Positions 38,139 to 48,811 of a stretch of 64,000 nt of DNA are shown here, piece after piece. Position 1 is the first letter of the stretch; each line of letters starts with the position of its first letter. The translations under genes and the position numbers were made by a program. The notes under the pieces are model-generated. The model did no database searches, had not been told where the DNA came from, and saw only the letters and a list, made by a program, of their open reading frames with translations. Source of the stretch: Vibrio aestivus (GTDB lineage: Bacteria > Pseudomonadota > Gammaproteobacteria > Enterobacterales > Vibrionaceae); assembly GCA_003263845.1 (NCBI GenBank), contig JYJN01000149.1:85973-149972 (forward strand), written 5' to 3'.

Positions 38139-40117
38139 TCACTTCTGCCATTTCTGACCTTCTCGACATTCAGATAAGTACTTAAATGGGAAGGGTTTGA
38201 CTGTCGCTAGTTTATTGCGTACAAAGTAGCTCTTCGTTAAATCCAAACAAAGTTGCTTTAGTTGATCAGGACCTTCTAGATACCTAATATGATTGAACTG
38301 CCCTCGGCTAAACTTAAAACCACCTTTTTCACTACCAACAAAATAAGCAGAGTGTTCGGCATCGTAGAAGTGCCCCGTTAGTGCTTCAAGGTACTCGTTA
38401 TGCCCACCTTTCAACGAGTAATTAAGCATCACGCCAGTCTCTTCAAAATAGCCATCAATCAGTGCTTGTTCAGCGGTTGAGCGGTACCCAATCTTGGCTG
38501 CTTTAAGATCTTCTTTATAAAACTCTTCCTGCAGCGTATGTCTCTCCAACATGGACTTGAGCTTTTCATGTATTGGATCGTTCAAGTAGGTAACATTTGA
38601 AAGATAATGATCGATAAACTCACGACTTATTCCTCGTTGGTTACCCCTCTTTAGATGTTCAAGTACTTCGAAGAGCTTTTCGGCATCCGGTATAGCGGCT
38701 ATTTCTTCATGAACAATGGTACAGATTTGATGAGGTAACTGCGACATGTCTATTACATAGTTCAGCGTTTCGAAATAACGCTGCTTTTCAGGTAGTTCGA
38801 TACCTAGCTCGTCAAAATAGTACTCATCTCGGAGTTCATAGTGGAAGCAGCCGTTCTCACACTTCAAAATATGGTAAACTGGCTCCTGGTCACGATACTT
38901 AGGTTCTTCCTTTTCAACGAACCAGTAAGCTCCTTTTAACTCTTGAATGAGAAATTGGCCCTGTAAACACTCTTGCTTAATCGCCATTTCTTTTACAACG
39001 GTATCAATAATCGGGCTCAGCTCATTTCCTTTCGGTTTTGGGCGCACAGAAGAAATCGTTGAGTTATAGACACTCTGGGTAACTCTATCTGATGCATAAA
39101 AACCAGCTTTGGGATCTGGTAGCCCTGCCTTTTCATACTCTTCAGCACTATCTAAGACTACAAGTAATGGTTTTCTACCTTCAATATCAGAGGCCTCGAT
39201 AAATTCAACCTTTACTGGCCAATCCTGGGATTGCAGCTTTTCAAAACCATTGTTTTTCAAAGAAGCATTTACAACTTGCAGTCCACCAGCACCATCGATA
39301 ACTTCATAGATTCTCTTGTATACCTTGTCTATATCGCTCTTTTTGTAATGCTGACGCCAACTGGCTTCGATAGACCTTAATTGAATAGATAAGCAGCCTG
39401 AAAAATGCTTATTCATCAGGTCTACAAATTGATATATGGCGCCAGTTTTTGTCTTATGAAGCGATACTGGCTCTTGGCCAGAAATATCAATTGCATTAGT
39501 GGTGAACTTTTTCTTTCCTGGACTATACACCATAAGGTTGCCCTTGGGGTTGCGGCGCAATAGCCACTCTCCAAGTCAAATTCATACTTAGGCTGTTTTT
39601 CAATATAGCCATCCGGCTTGAATACCGTTTCTATTGGAGAAAAGGTGGTCCCATCCATGGATATAAATAATGAGTTAAAACGTACGCTCTCTTTAAGCTC
39701 AAACTTTAAGCATTTATAAACCGTATGTTCGAAGAATTTATCTGGCTCAACAAAAAGAAACGTGTCGCCAAGCCCAGAAAAGAACTGATTTGGCGCGACC
39801 TTACCTAAAGCTCGTACAAAAAGTCGCCCCAATAGCAACTGATCACAATTTTCAAATCTCACTTGCTCAAACGCAATGTCTGCCGATTCAGGTTTACTTT
39901 TGTCTTTCTTATCACGCAATATCCAATAATAACCAGAGTGCTTTATCAGCGCCTTAGGTGTGGAGGCTCGTTCTACTGCGGACAGCTGTTTCGCGTAATC
40001 TATCTTTCCTATTCGTTTGTCCAGCGATGCTTTATAAATAGAATACTTTTGGCTTAATGTTTCAAAATCAAACGTTAGGTCAATAAGGGTGGTTAAACTT
40101 CGGCTCAACTTCTTCAC
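38139..40117 (-). CDS. ddmE: DdmE-like Argonaute-related protein (one frameshift)
   Basis: A 659-aa protein after restoring one T near 39552 (SGYLRRNPKGNLMVYSPG). No catalytic motif is obvious. A stretch near residues ~285-350 (RKPLLVVLDSAEEYEK, VTQSVYNSTI, IDTVVKEMAIKQECLQGQFL) follows the MID-to-PIWI pattern of prokaryotic Argonautes. The C-terminus (RNKLATVKPFPFKYLSECR) resembles their terminal strand. A DEDX tetrad is not visible, consistent with a nuclease-dead pAgo such as V. cholerae DdmE (about 690 aa as I recall). The gene overlaps the helicase-nuclease gene by 4 bases. The partner's architecture drives the DdmE call more than sequence memory does. Expected role: guide-directed plasmid recognition that recruits DdmD. 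Confidence 0.65.
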
Positions 40118-43100
40118 TCCGCAAGTTTGTTCAATAATTCAAGTAACTGGGTCATTGGTGGAACATTGTTCGTGCCCGACACACTGTCGATAATTCCTGG
40201 GATTTCGATAACATCAGCATCAGCTGCTATTGCATGCTCCACGAACATTTCGTTTGCTTCAGAAAATTTCCGAGTAACCACACCTGGCTTATCGTCATAA
40301 ATTGTATTGATGTATAACGCCTGGATAACCTTATCTTGAAACTCTTGAGGAGGGTTACTTCTGATTTCCAATAACTTAGCCTGACATTTTTGAAGTGTAT
40401 TGTCGTAAATCAAGCACCCAATATTCAAATCCCAATGCTTTACATCAACCAACAGAATTCTGTTACCAACTGCAAGATAACCATCAAACCATTCAATACA
40501 GCCCTCTGGCATACCTTGTATCTCATACTCAAAATGCTTTAGTACAGCAGAGACTGCCTCCTCGCCCACAGCGCCCATGTATAAATCAAACATGGCTGGA
40601 GCCAGAACATATTTGCCATCACTGAATGAACCTGCAAAATGGTTCTCATTAAAGTGCGCTGCGACCAAAGGATTTTTTAATAAGATAGACAAACGTGCCG
40701 AGACTTCCGAAACCTCACGTAAACCAGCGACATCGGCTGGATCAACGAATATTTCCGTAATACCTTTTTCGTCTGAGTATTGGATTTGGTATTGATATCT
40801 GCCTAGGCTCTCTTTAGGTTCAATATAGTAACGAACCTCTTCACCTACTGGAGCTTGATCCATAGCAGGCTTCTTTAGCATCCAGTACCTTAATCTTTCA
40901 TACTGACCTATCGCATTGGGGTTCTGATGTTCATACACACTGGTTATAAGCCTTTGAATGTGAGCATAGTTGCGAGATGCTTTAGGGTGATATGAAATAC
41001 GCTGTTTTTCCTCTGCAAACACTCGATGTTTCTTTTTCACTTCCGTGATCAACTCTTGATACTCATAAGACAGATAGGAAAGATCACGGCTATCTTTGGC
41101 TAAAGCTTCGATAAAATCAGCTTCTGCGTCGTACATGATTGAGATCTCTTTCTGTTTCCACTCTGTTCGACACATTCTTCCAAGCGCCTGCTCAATGAAG
41201 CGATACACAGCATATCGATAATCCTCACTACCTTTATATGTCTTAATCATCGAACCAACAGCTCTTCCGTTTACTTTAGAAGAGATAAACCATTTCAACT
41301 GCCCCTTGACCTCGTTGGCAACAATAATTCCTTTTTCATGAAGCATTAAGGCATCATGAATATTTTTCTTAATGGCTAGTTCTCGTTCTGCTGTTGATAG
41401 GTTGTCATGTAGATGGCTTCCTATCAGGCTTTTTGGTTGCTCCAAATATATAGAATCTATGTCTGTCTTATTTTGTATTGGCTCACTGCCCTCTGGACCG
41501 ATATAAACAAGATCATGCCCGTTCGGAACCTCGTAAGATGGAGATAATCCAGCACCTGTTGCCTGATAGTTTGTGATTACTGCTACTTTCTTATCCGTAC
41601 CTTCCAACAATTCCAATACACCTTGAAACTGTTCATTTCTAAATGACGCAGCATTTATGTTCTCGAAAATCGTGACATCGAACTTTTCCCCGACAAAGGC
41701 CATGAACTCAAAAAACTCTCTGCTCTTGTAACTTTTGTTGAGCATGCAGAAGTGATATCGATTGCTTGGATGCTCTGAGAATCGTTTGATGGAGTCAACC
41801 AGCTTATCCACCCTACTTAGCGCGAAAGATAGATCTGTAGGCTTATCAACCCCCAAGAGTTGGCACAGCTCCATCTCCAATAACTGAGGAAAATATGTTG
41901 TTCCTTTAAACTCTTGATACAGCAACCCAACACCACCCCAATCAACTCGCTGAGATATACCTGTTACATCAATGTTGATTCCATTTTCCGTATATCTGCG
42001 CTTTGCGTAGTATTCATCCTGAATCGCTGACTTCTGTGATTCGTTGAGCCGAATTAACCTATCAGATAACACATCCTCTAAATACTTAAGGTCAAAATTA
42101 TGAATGGCCGTTTCGCTAGTGGCTGTTGCACTGATACCCAAAACTTTGGCGCCAGCAAAAACCCAATGTGCTAACAGCCCTGTTGAAGTTAGTGCTAAGT
42201 CGAAAGTCGTTGCTATAGCAGTATTGTCCGTCTCGCTGAACTTAGAAATATTAGCAATTTCATAACCACTATCATGGAAACTATAAGATTTGTATTCATT
42301 TTGAACTTTGAAGCTTAAACGTGCAGATATCAAAGACATAATGCTGTTGGTCAATTCAACCAAACCAAGATTGTTCAGTATTTTCTCAACCAAATTTTCG
42401 GTTGTGTAAGATCTCCGCTCATTAGAGTCTTCCAAATTCTTTTTAAGCGTGAGGATGGCACTCAACATACCGTTGCAAAAGGTTCGAACTAACTGGGCAC
42501 CATTATTGACAAATTGAATGGTACTTTCTTTTCCAGTTGGCCCAATTTCGTGACTACCCTTTAGATGATTGATGTTCGATCGCAGATCCTCATGCTTAAA
42601 GTTGATGGCATGAATCGACATTCGGTCAGACAATAGAGTAAAAATACGATTTTGGTTTTCACTCCCTTTTTGAATAGTCTCATTTGTTATAAATGGCCTA
42701 TAGTGTATTTTCCATTTTTGCTTGTGATCTTTCAGTGCTATACGAAAATGGTCAAAACACTTATCCACCCCGCTAAACTCAGGCGAACCTTGGATCTTGA
42801 AGCTGTCAAAACTCGAGTAAAACTTACGAGTCAACGCAATGATGTCGTAATCTGAAACTGCATTTATCAGATGAGTTAAAAATTCACTTTGCTGACGGTC
42901 GAATTCATCAAGTATCAATAGTGAGTTTTCAAGAAAATCGCTAATTCTGTATGTACGATGAATTGCATGCCATGGATACAGCAGTTTTGATGTCGTGAGA
43001 AAAAGTACCTGCGTTTGTTCTGGATCTATTAATCGAGCAGGAAAAATACGATTTAAAATATGGTCTGTTTTTGTATCCCAGCCATCTTTGTCTCTAAGGA

Positions 43101-43598
43101 ATGCTCTAAGTGATGTAAAAACAGTTCCGTATCTAGTGCGAAGTTCATCATCAAATACTGAAGCACTGCTGCTACTTTTGGCCTGTTCTAGCAGCTCTAT
43201 CTTATCAAGTAACTTTTTAATCTCCCGACGCTCACGAACATCTAAGATTTCAAAAACCGTAGCCCAATCATCAGTGGATAGATCTTTTATACAAGTATCC
43301 TGAGCTTGGATCAGAATGACACTGCGTTTTAGAGATGCCTTACGGTGTTTACACAATGACTTATTATTATCAATCCGTTTAAGTAGCTCTTCATATGCTT
43401 CCTTTACATTGATTCTTAAGTTAGTCGCGTAAATCAGAGTTTTCTTGGAGTCAGCTTTCAGATGTTCAAGTTGAAGCTCTGTAGCTTGGTAAGTCTTACC
43501 CAGACCAGTCTGCGCATCGACTAGAGCCAAAAAGCCTCATCAGACATACATGCACCAGGACCTGCAATTTCCAAATAAGTTTTAAGCAATGCACTCAT
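40114..43598 (-). CDS. ddmD: DdmD-like SF2 helicase-nuclease (one frameshift)
   Basis: A 1161-aa protein after adding one T near 43527. ATG 43598 gives MSALLKTYLEIAGPGACMSD before the Walker A block DAQTGLGKTYQ (Lys ~35). Motif II is SLLILDEFDRQ (~235), motif III-like GISATATSE (~475), motif V/VI region NYQATGAGLSPS and FIEQALGRMCRTEW. The C-terminal PD-(D/E)xK nuclease (~1000-1060) reads GEEAVSAVLKHF, IEWFDGYL, ILLVDVKHWD. An SF2 helicase plus C-terminal nuclease of this size, coupled to an Argonaute-like partner in a vibrio island at tRNA-Ser, matches DdmD, which degrades plasmids. First gene of its operon, divergent from a WYL regulator. Alternative: another Cas3-like helicase-nuclease. 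Confidence 0.7.
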
Positions 43599-43736
43599 AC
43601 TCTTCACTCCGGACTAATTCCTTATCAGTAAACAACCATCAACTTGACGATAAAACATACATTCAATAATATGACGCCACCAGCGACAGGTAAATACTGA
43701 TTACATACACACGTCGCATAACTAGACAGGAGTTAG
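43599..43736. promoter_or_regulatory. Divergent promoter region between ddmD and the WYL regulator
   Basis: 138 bases. Six-base half sites TCAGTA (~43627) and TACTGA (~43694) face each other about 60 bases apart, and short GACGCC/GCGAC elements lie between. BrxR/CapW-type regulators bind inverted repeats in exactly this position, but I cannot single out one operator. Confidence 0.4.
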
Positions 43737-44603
43737 ATGATGAGCAAATGGCCAATACGCTGGGATCTATTATTCCGCTACAGAATGATAGAAGTCATCG
43801 CACTGTGGGAAGGACGATTAACTACCAATCACCTGATTAAAAGCTTTGGCATTGGCAGACAGCAAGCATCGAAAGACATCAACACCTATCTAGCCAATAT
43901 AGCTCCAGGAAACCTTGTTTATGATAAACAGCTGAAAGGCTACAAGCCCAGTGATAGCTTTAGCCCACAAGTAACAAAGGGTCATGCTGACGAATATTTG
44001 CACATTCTTTCAAGAAGTGAAGATATGACCATCACATTTAAAGAACTCGATATGGGCTTTGAGAGTGTCTCAATGATTCGCCCTATTACTCGTAATATAT
44101 CACCACAAGTTTTGCGTCCTTTAGTTCAAGCTATCAGAGAGAAGAAACGTGTCGACATAAGCTACACATCACTAAAAGACGGCGTTGAAGTTGAGCGGAT
44201 CATTTCACCACATACATTAGTGTGCACCCCTCTCAGGTGGCATGTTCGGGCCTATTGTGAACATGCTAAAGATTATCGTGATTTTGTGCTCAGCCGCATA
44301 AGAGGTATTCCATGCCTTGAGGCTAAAAATGTAATGGGGAAGTCCAACGATGACCGATGGAATACTCCTCTCTCTATTGAGTTAATGCCGGATCCAAGAC
44401 TGACAGAAGCTCAGGCCGCTGTCGTTGCCCATGATTACGGTATGGAAGGAGGTACCCTTTCAATACCAACTAATGCAGCGTTAGTTCGTTATGTTCTTGA
44501 TACCTATAATATCGACATCAATGTGCTAGATTCGAACCCTAAAGGTCAGCAGATTATTGTGGGGAACTTTGAGGAACTGAAGCCGCATTTGGTTTTTAAC
44601 TAA
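43737..44603 (+). CDS. WYL-domain transcriptional regulator, BrxR/CapW-like
   Basis: A 288-aa protein with an N-terminal winged HTH (IEVIALWEGRLTTNHLIKSF, then GIGRQQASKDINTYL), a central WYL domain (~130-200: KKRVDISYTSLKDGVEVE, ISPHTLVCTPLRWHVRAYCE, FVLSRI) and a C-terminal WCX-like domain. This is the layout of BrxR/CapW regulators found upstream of BREX, CBASS and other defence operons, where they repress until a ligand or DNA damage signal relieves them. It is divergent from ddmD and next to the island end. RBS ACAGGAG precedes ATG 43737 (ATG 43740 equally possible). Confidence 0.85.
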   Translation: MMSKWPIRWDLLFRYRMIEVIALWEGRLTTNHLIKSFGIGRQQASKDINTYLANIAPGNLVYDKQLKGYKPSDSFSPQVTKGHADEYLHILSRSEDMTITFKELDMGFESVSMIRPITRNISPQVLRPLVQAIREKKRVDISYTSLKDGVEVERIISPHTLVCTPLRWHVRAYCEHAKDYRDFVLSRIRGIPCLEAKNVMGKSNDDRWNTPLSIELMPDPRLTEAQAAVVAHDYGMEGGTLSIPTNAALVRYVLDTYNIDINVLDSNPKGQQIIVGNFEELKPHLVFN

Positions 44604-44707
44604 TCGATCTATGCGGTAAATGACCAATCTTTTTAATCACCCACGCTCCTCAGAAGCCCTCATTTATACGAGAATGATAAAATATATTGGTTTGTATTTG
44701 AGTAAAT

Positions 44708-44762
44708 AAACGAGAAAACCCCAGCATTTCTGCTGGGGTTTTGAATGTGGCGGTGAGTGAGA
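44708..44762. repeat. Right flanking direct repeat of the island (attR-like)
   Basis: Matches 22049-22102 as described there. It spans the tRNA-Ser terminator and the CCA end, discriminator and 3' acceptor strand of the tRNA, the usual crossover zone of tRNA-directed integrases. Confidence 0.75.
44712..44742 (-). terminator. Terminator of tRNA-Ser
   Basis: AAAACCCCAGCA/TGCTGGGGTTTT stem just past the tRNA 3' end on the minus strand. Confidence 0.85.
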
Positions 44763-44835
44763 GATTCGAACTCTCGATACGTTGCCGTATACACACTTTC
44801 CAGGCGTGCTCCTTCAGCCACTCGGACAACTCACC
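44748..44835 (-). tRNA. tRNA-Ser (anticodon GGA)
   Basis: On the minus strand an 88-base tRNA starts GGTGAGT and ends ACTCACC-G-CCA, with an encoded CCA. The anticodon loop CTGGAAA gives GGA. It has the long variable arm of class II serine tRNAs (TATACGGCAACGTATC) and the T loop TTCGAAT. It is nearly identical to E. coli tRNA-Ser(GGA). Its 3' end overlaps the island's right repeat, so it is the likely integration site. In V. cholerae the island VPI-2, which carries ddmDE, also sits at a serine tRNA. Confidence 0.96.
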
Positions 44836-44975
44836 GTATTTTGTGTTAGCGCCTTGGCTAACGAGGCGCTAATTTAATGATTCTATTGGGCTTGGTCAAG
44901 GGGCAACAGCGAAAAATCGACCTTTTCGCGTTTATTTAGTTACTAAGTAACCAAATAGCCCACTCTTTCAACGAA

Positions 44976-45425
44976 TCAAGCTTGTTGGTAGTAACCTGGT
45001 ACTTTAAACCACTTACGGCATAAATCTAGGAAGTAACCGTACAATACGCCCATACCACAAGAGACTACTGCATTACTTGCAACGGCTGTAATGATCTGAT
45101 CGGTAGACGCGCCAACCGTAAATAGAATGGCAGCGTACACCGGAGATTGGAACAGTACATAAGCGACCAAATCCGCGACATTCTTCATGAAGCCTGTATC
45201 TGAAAGGCGCTTGCCCTGTCTTAACATGAAGTCTCTGAACATGCCGTATGGCCATGCAATTGCGATATTCACGGGAATCGACAAGGTTCGCGACGCTAAT
45301 GATTGTTCAAACGTCATACCTGATATGAAGATCTCTATGATCATTCCTGTGATAAAACAAAATACTACCATCGCAAAGGTATCCGCTGCTGCGTTGCGAA
45401 TACAGAATGGGCCTCGGGACTTCAT
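44976..45425 (-). CDS. alaE: L-alanine exporter AlaE
   Basis: A 149-aa inner-membrane protein with four predicted TM helices. [20 protein letters not shown] is the characteristic AlaE (YgaW) N-terminus, and [20 protein letters not shown] and [20 protein letters not shown] follow later. AlaE exports excess L-alanine and is usually induced by alanine through Lrp. Length matches the family (149 aa in E. coli). Monocistronic. Confidence 0.94.
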   Translation of the reverse strand: MKSRGPFCIRNAAADTFAMVVFCFITGMIIEIFISGMTFEQSLASRTLSIPVNIAIAWPYGMFRDFMLRQGKRLSDTGFMKNVADLVAYVLFQSPVYAAILFTVGASTDQIITAVASNAVVSCGMGVLYGYFLDLCRKWFKVPGYYQQA

Positions 45426-45591
45426 TTACGCCTTCTCCAGCAAAATAAATAACTACATTTAAAGTTAAAGAACAACACATAAAACTAGCGAATAGAATTA
45501 CCACTAGATTTTCGCGCTATTAAATCACAACAATTATAGTTTTACTCACCAAATATTTTATTAAGGTCTGGATTTTTGACTAAATACAAAC

Positions 45592-45638
45592 AAAAAAGCA
45601 GTCACAACCACCAGTAATGTGATTCGTGACTGCTTTTT
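45592..45638. terminator. Terminator after the hybrid kinase gene
   Basis: AAAAAGCAGTCAC/GTGACTGCTTTTT stem with a 20-nt loop. A/T-rich on both sides. It ends the minus-strand kinase transcript. Confidence 0.8.
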
Positions 45639-45654
45639 CATCAAGATAAAGAAA

Positions 45655-48082
45655 TTAAATTACAGTTTTCTCGGCTAACAAGACAGTTAATAGGTCCATA
45701 GTTTCACCGCTCGGTTGGACTCCATTAATCAATGACTCGTTCATACCGTCGAGCAACGTTTTGAGCTCATCACTTTGCGAAACTACACCCAAAGAGAGCA
45801 TACGAACCACCAGCTGTTGCGCGTTTGGGTAATCTCTATTTTCAACTGCAATACAAAGGGATATCAAGGCTTCTTCTACATTGAATGGCGCGCTCGCCTG
45901 ACCTTGATTCTTTCGGTATTGAAACAACTTATCTGAGTAACGGTACAAGGCGTCATCAAGTTCATTCTCATCGATCGGTTTCGCAATAATGTAATCTGCA
46001 CCCGAAGCCAACATCCGCTCTCTTGTCTCTCTAAACACGTCGGCAGTACAGCCGAAGATAAGTACATTAGCTGAATCTGACGACAGCGCTCGAATGGCTG
46101 TAATAGCCTCTACACCATCCATAACCGGCATGTGGTTATCCATCAAGATCAAATCAAACTGCTCCTCAGCGACTTTGAGTACCGCCTGTTCGCCATTCTC
46201 GACACACGTACAATCAAAGCCTTTCCCTTTCATAAAAGTATCAATGATTAAGGTATTCGTGCGGTTATCTTCCACAATCAGCACTCTAAGCCCGTCATAG
46301 CTTAACTTTCTTGCTACCGGGATTTCGACATGACCAGAGGAGCAAATTTCGGTTGCCACTTTCACATGGAAATTTGTGCCAATCCCAAGCTCACTGGTTA
46401 CAGAAATGCTTCCTCCCATCAGCTCGGTTATTTGCTTTACGATCGCTAAACCCAAGCCAGTGCCGCCAAATCGACGAGTGGTCGACGATTCCGCTTGCTC
46501 GAACGGCCTGAATATTTTGTCTTGCGCTTCTTTTGCGATACCAATGCCGGAATCCCTCACTCGTATCTGTAAATACGTTTGCTCGTCTTCGACTAGCTCT
46601 TGAAGGTAGACTTCCACAAAACCGCGCGAAGTAAACTTCACGGCATTATTTAGGAGGTTAAATAGAATTTGTCTAACGCGGGCCTTATCTGTGTTGTACC
46701 AACGATCATTTGGCACTTCGCTGTAGACTTTAAACTCCAGCCCTTTCTCAGCACACAAGGTGTGGTACACGCTGTTTACACTGCCAATGATGGAGTCAAT
46801 TGGGAACGGGCTATTGTCGAGCTCTAGATGTCCTTGTTCGATCTTAGAGAAGTCTAGGATTTCGTTAAGCAGCGCCATCATATGGTCACCGGAATCATAG
46901 AGGCTCTTGAGGTGTTTGCGCTGCTCAGCAGTAAGATCACTTTTTCAAAAGAATCTGCGCACTGCCAAGTACGCCATTCATCGGTGTACGAATCTCATGG
47001 GAAAGGGTCGCCAAAAATGCACTCTTCGCTTTAGTGGAAGCCTGCGCTTTGATTTTTTCTTCTTCTAGATAAACCGTCTTTTGGTTAAAGCTGTCGATAA
47101 GCTGACGAATCTCATCGTTGCTGTGATATGTCATGTCGATGATGCCACCATGCTTTGAGTTGTTCAGTTTCTTAGCAATGATAACCACGGGCTTAATGAG
47201 GTACTGATTTATTAGGTAATAACCAATCAAGATACAGGTCAGCATGATTGGGATGATGCCAAGCTCGACGCTGCTCACCAGATCATACACTTCTTCATTA
47301 ACCAAACGTTTTGAGTTGACGACATCGACCGACCAATCAAACTCACCGAAGCGATGCGTGCTGATGTAGATGTTTTCAACAATATTGAAATTGTGCTCCG
47401 AGATCAGCTTGCCGTAGCCATCTTTAAGTAATACGCCCAAGTCGTACTGCTCCGCTTGCACCGCAACAAAATCAATCAAGTCGCTTAATGCAATATCTAC
47501 CGTGGCCACACCAGAGAACTGATTATTGATGTAATACGGTGATGATGCGGTAATCATTTGAACATGCGTGTAAGCATCAATATAAACTTCAGACCAAGTG
47601 ACCGTCCCTTTTGGCTGGTTCGCAGCCGATGAATACCAGTCCTGCTCGTTATAGCCACCAAGCTCTTCGTTGTTCCATGAATAGATACGGTCAACTTGCC
47701 CATCTGATGCACGATTATAGAACATACTCATATAGGGAATATTTGGATCGACTGAGTATGGCTCAGGCCACAACCCTCCGCTTACTGCGACGCCGTCAAT
47801 GTCTTCAAACAGTGCGAATAGCAGTACATTTTGCTCATCTTGGCTAGTTTCAGTACCCGCAATACTCACCAGTGTCTGTAAGACGCCTAAAGCACGATTA
47901 ATCGGCGCTTGAATTTGAGTAGAAAGAAGCTCGGTTCGAATATCTAGGTTGTCTTGAAGTTTTGAACGGACGGGAGGCTCAACCACAAGGTAGCTGACTG
48001 TACCGATTGTGGTGATTAAAAAGCATAGGTAGATGGCGAGAGTGAAAAAGCTTTTTCTCTTCAGAGATGAGCGTATGTCCAT
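45655..48082 (-). CDS. Hybrid sensor histidine kinase with dCache sensor (one frameshift)
   Basis: A ~808-aa protein: TM helix (~13-34), periplasmic dCache_1-type ligand domain (~40-270, with YNEQDWYSSA and VTWSEVYIDAYTHVQMITAS), TM helix (~275-297), HAMP-like linker, HisKA with phospho-acceptor His in LATLSHEIRTPMNGV, HATPase_c (NLLNNAVKF, DSGIGIA, GGTGLGLAI), and a receiver domain whose Asp is in LILMDNHMPVMDG. There is no clear C-terminal HPt. One extra A near 46945 breaks the frame between the HisKA helices; removing it gives LLKSDLTAEQRKHL. dCache domains often bind amino acids or other small metabolites. The signal and the output regulator are unknown. Confidence 0.88.
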
Positions 48083-48200
48083 GAATTCACTTTATTAGTC
48101 CGTTTGTTAAAAATTATAGTGGATATCTTTCTATATCAAGCTTTTTATGGGGAAATGCTATGGTAATATGAGGCGTTTTTTATCACTTACGGTACCTATT

Positions 48201-48770
48201 GTGACGTTAACTGAAATACTATCCTTGCCGGAGCTTGAAGGTAAGCTGCTCAATGAAGCTAAAACACATGGTTTTGTGACTGCGATGGCTGCGGCTCCTC
48301 ATCTATTACCACCGAATGAATGGTTGGCGTTTTTATGGGGTGGTGATGAAACCGCACCATTTACTGAAGGTGCACAGCTAGAGAATTACGCAGAACAAAT
48401 CGTTGAGATTTGGAACAGCGCGCGCCCTGCTTTGCTTTCAAACGCTTGGGCTTGGCCAGAAAACTGCGCTTTAGATGAGGAAGAGATCGTCAATGAAGCA
48501 GCTCGTGATTTCTGCGAAGGTTTCTTACAAGGCTGGCAACTAGCCCGTGATGACTGGGAGACTTTGATGCCAGAAGATAGCGAAGACAGCGCGCTACTCG
48601 GCGGTGTATTGCTATCCATCAGCATGCTTTACGATCCTGAAACCTCTATTGCAACACTTGCAGAGCAAGGCATTGAAGGACTAGAGCAGTTCACCGAGAT
48701 CTTTAACGCGATTCCAACCATGATCTGCGGTTTGACTATTCGTGGTTCACTGTTGGCTGACCAACAATGA
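48201..48770 (+). CDS. UPF0149 (YecA/YgfB-like) family protein
   Basis: A helical acidic protein of ~190 aa with EAKTHGFVTAMAAAPHLLPP and ARDFCEGFLQGWQLARDDW. These match the UPF0149 family. The C-terminal SEC-C zinc motif of YecA is lacking. I placed the start at GTG 48201 (VTLTEILSLPELEG) because family members begin there. An in-frame start at 48168 or 48147 would add 11-18 residues, and 48168 has a better RBS-like sequence. Function unknown. A hairpin and a hexamer repeat follow. Confidence 0.8.
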   Translation: MTLTEILSLPELEGKLLNEAKTHGFVTAMAAAPHLLPPNEWLAFLWGGDETAPFTEGAQLENYAEQIVEIWNSARPALLSNAWAWPENCALDEEEIVNEAARDFCEGFLQGWQLARDDWETLMPEDSEDSALLGGVLLSISMLYDPETSIATLAEQGIEGLEQFTEIFNAIPTMICGLTIRGSLLADQQ

Positions 48771-48789
48771 GTCTCAGCCTAATATAGCT

Positions 48790-48811
48790 AAAAGGGGCAT
48801 CTGCCCCTTTA
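48790..48811 (+). terminator. Terminator after the UPF0149 gene
   Basis: AAAGGGGCA/TGCCCCTTT stem with a very short loop, then T-rich repeat sequence. Confidence 0.7.

Noticed and set aside
45187..45462. 91-aa plus-strand ORF over alaE
   Set aside because: Antisense shadow of the conserved AlaE coding frame.
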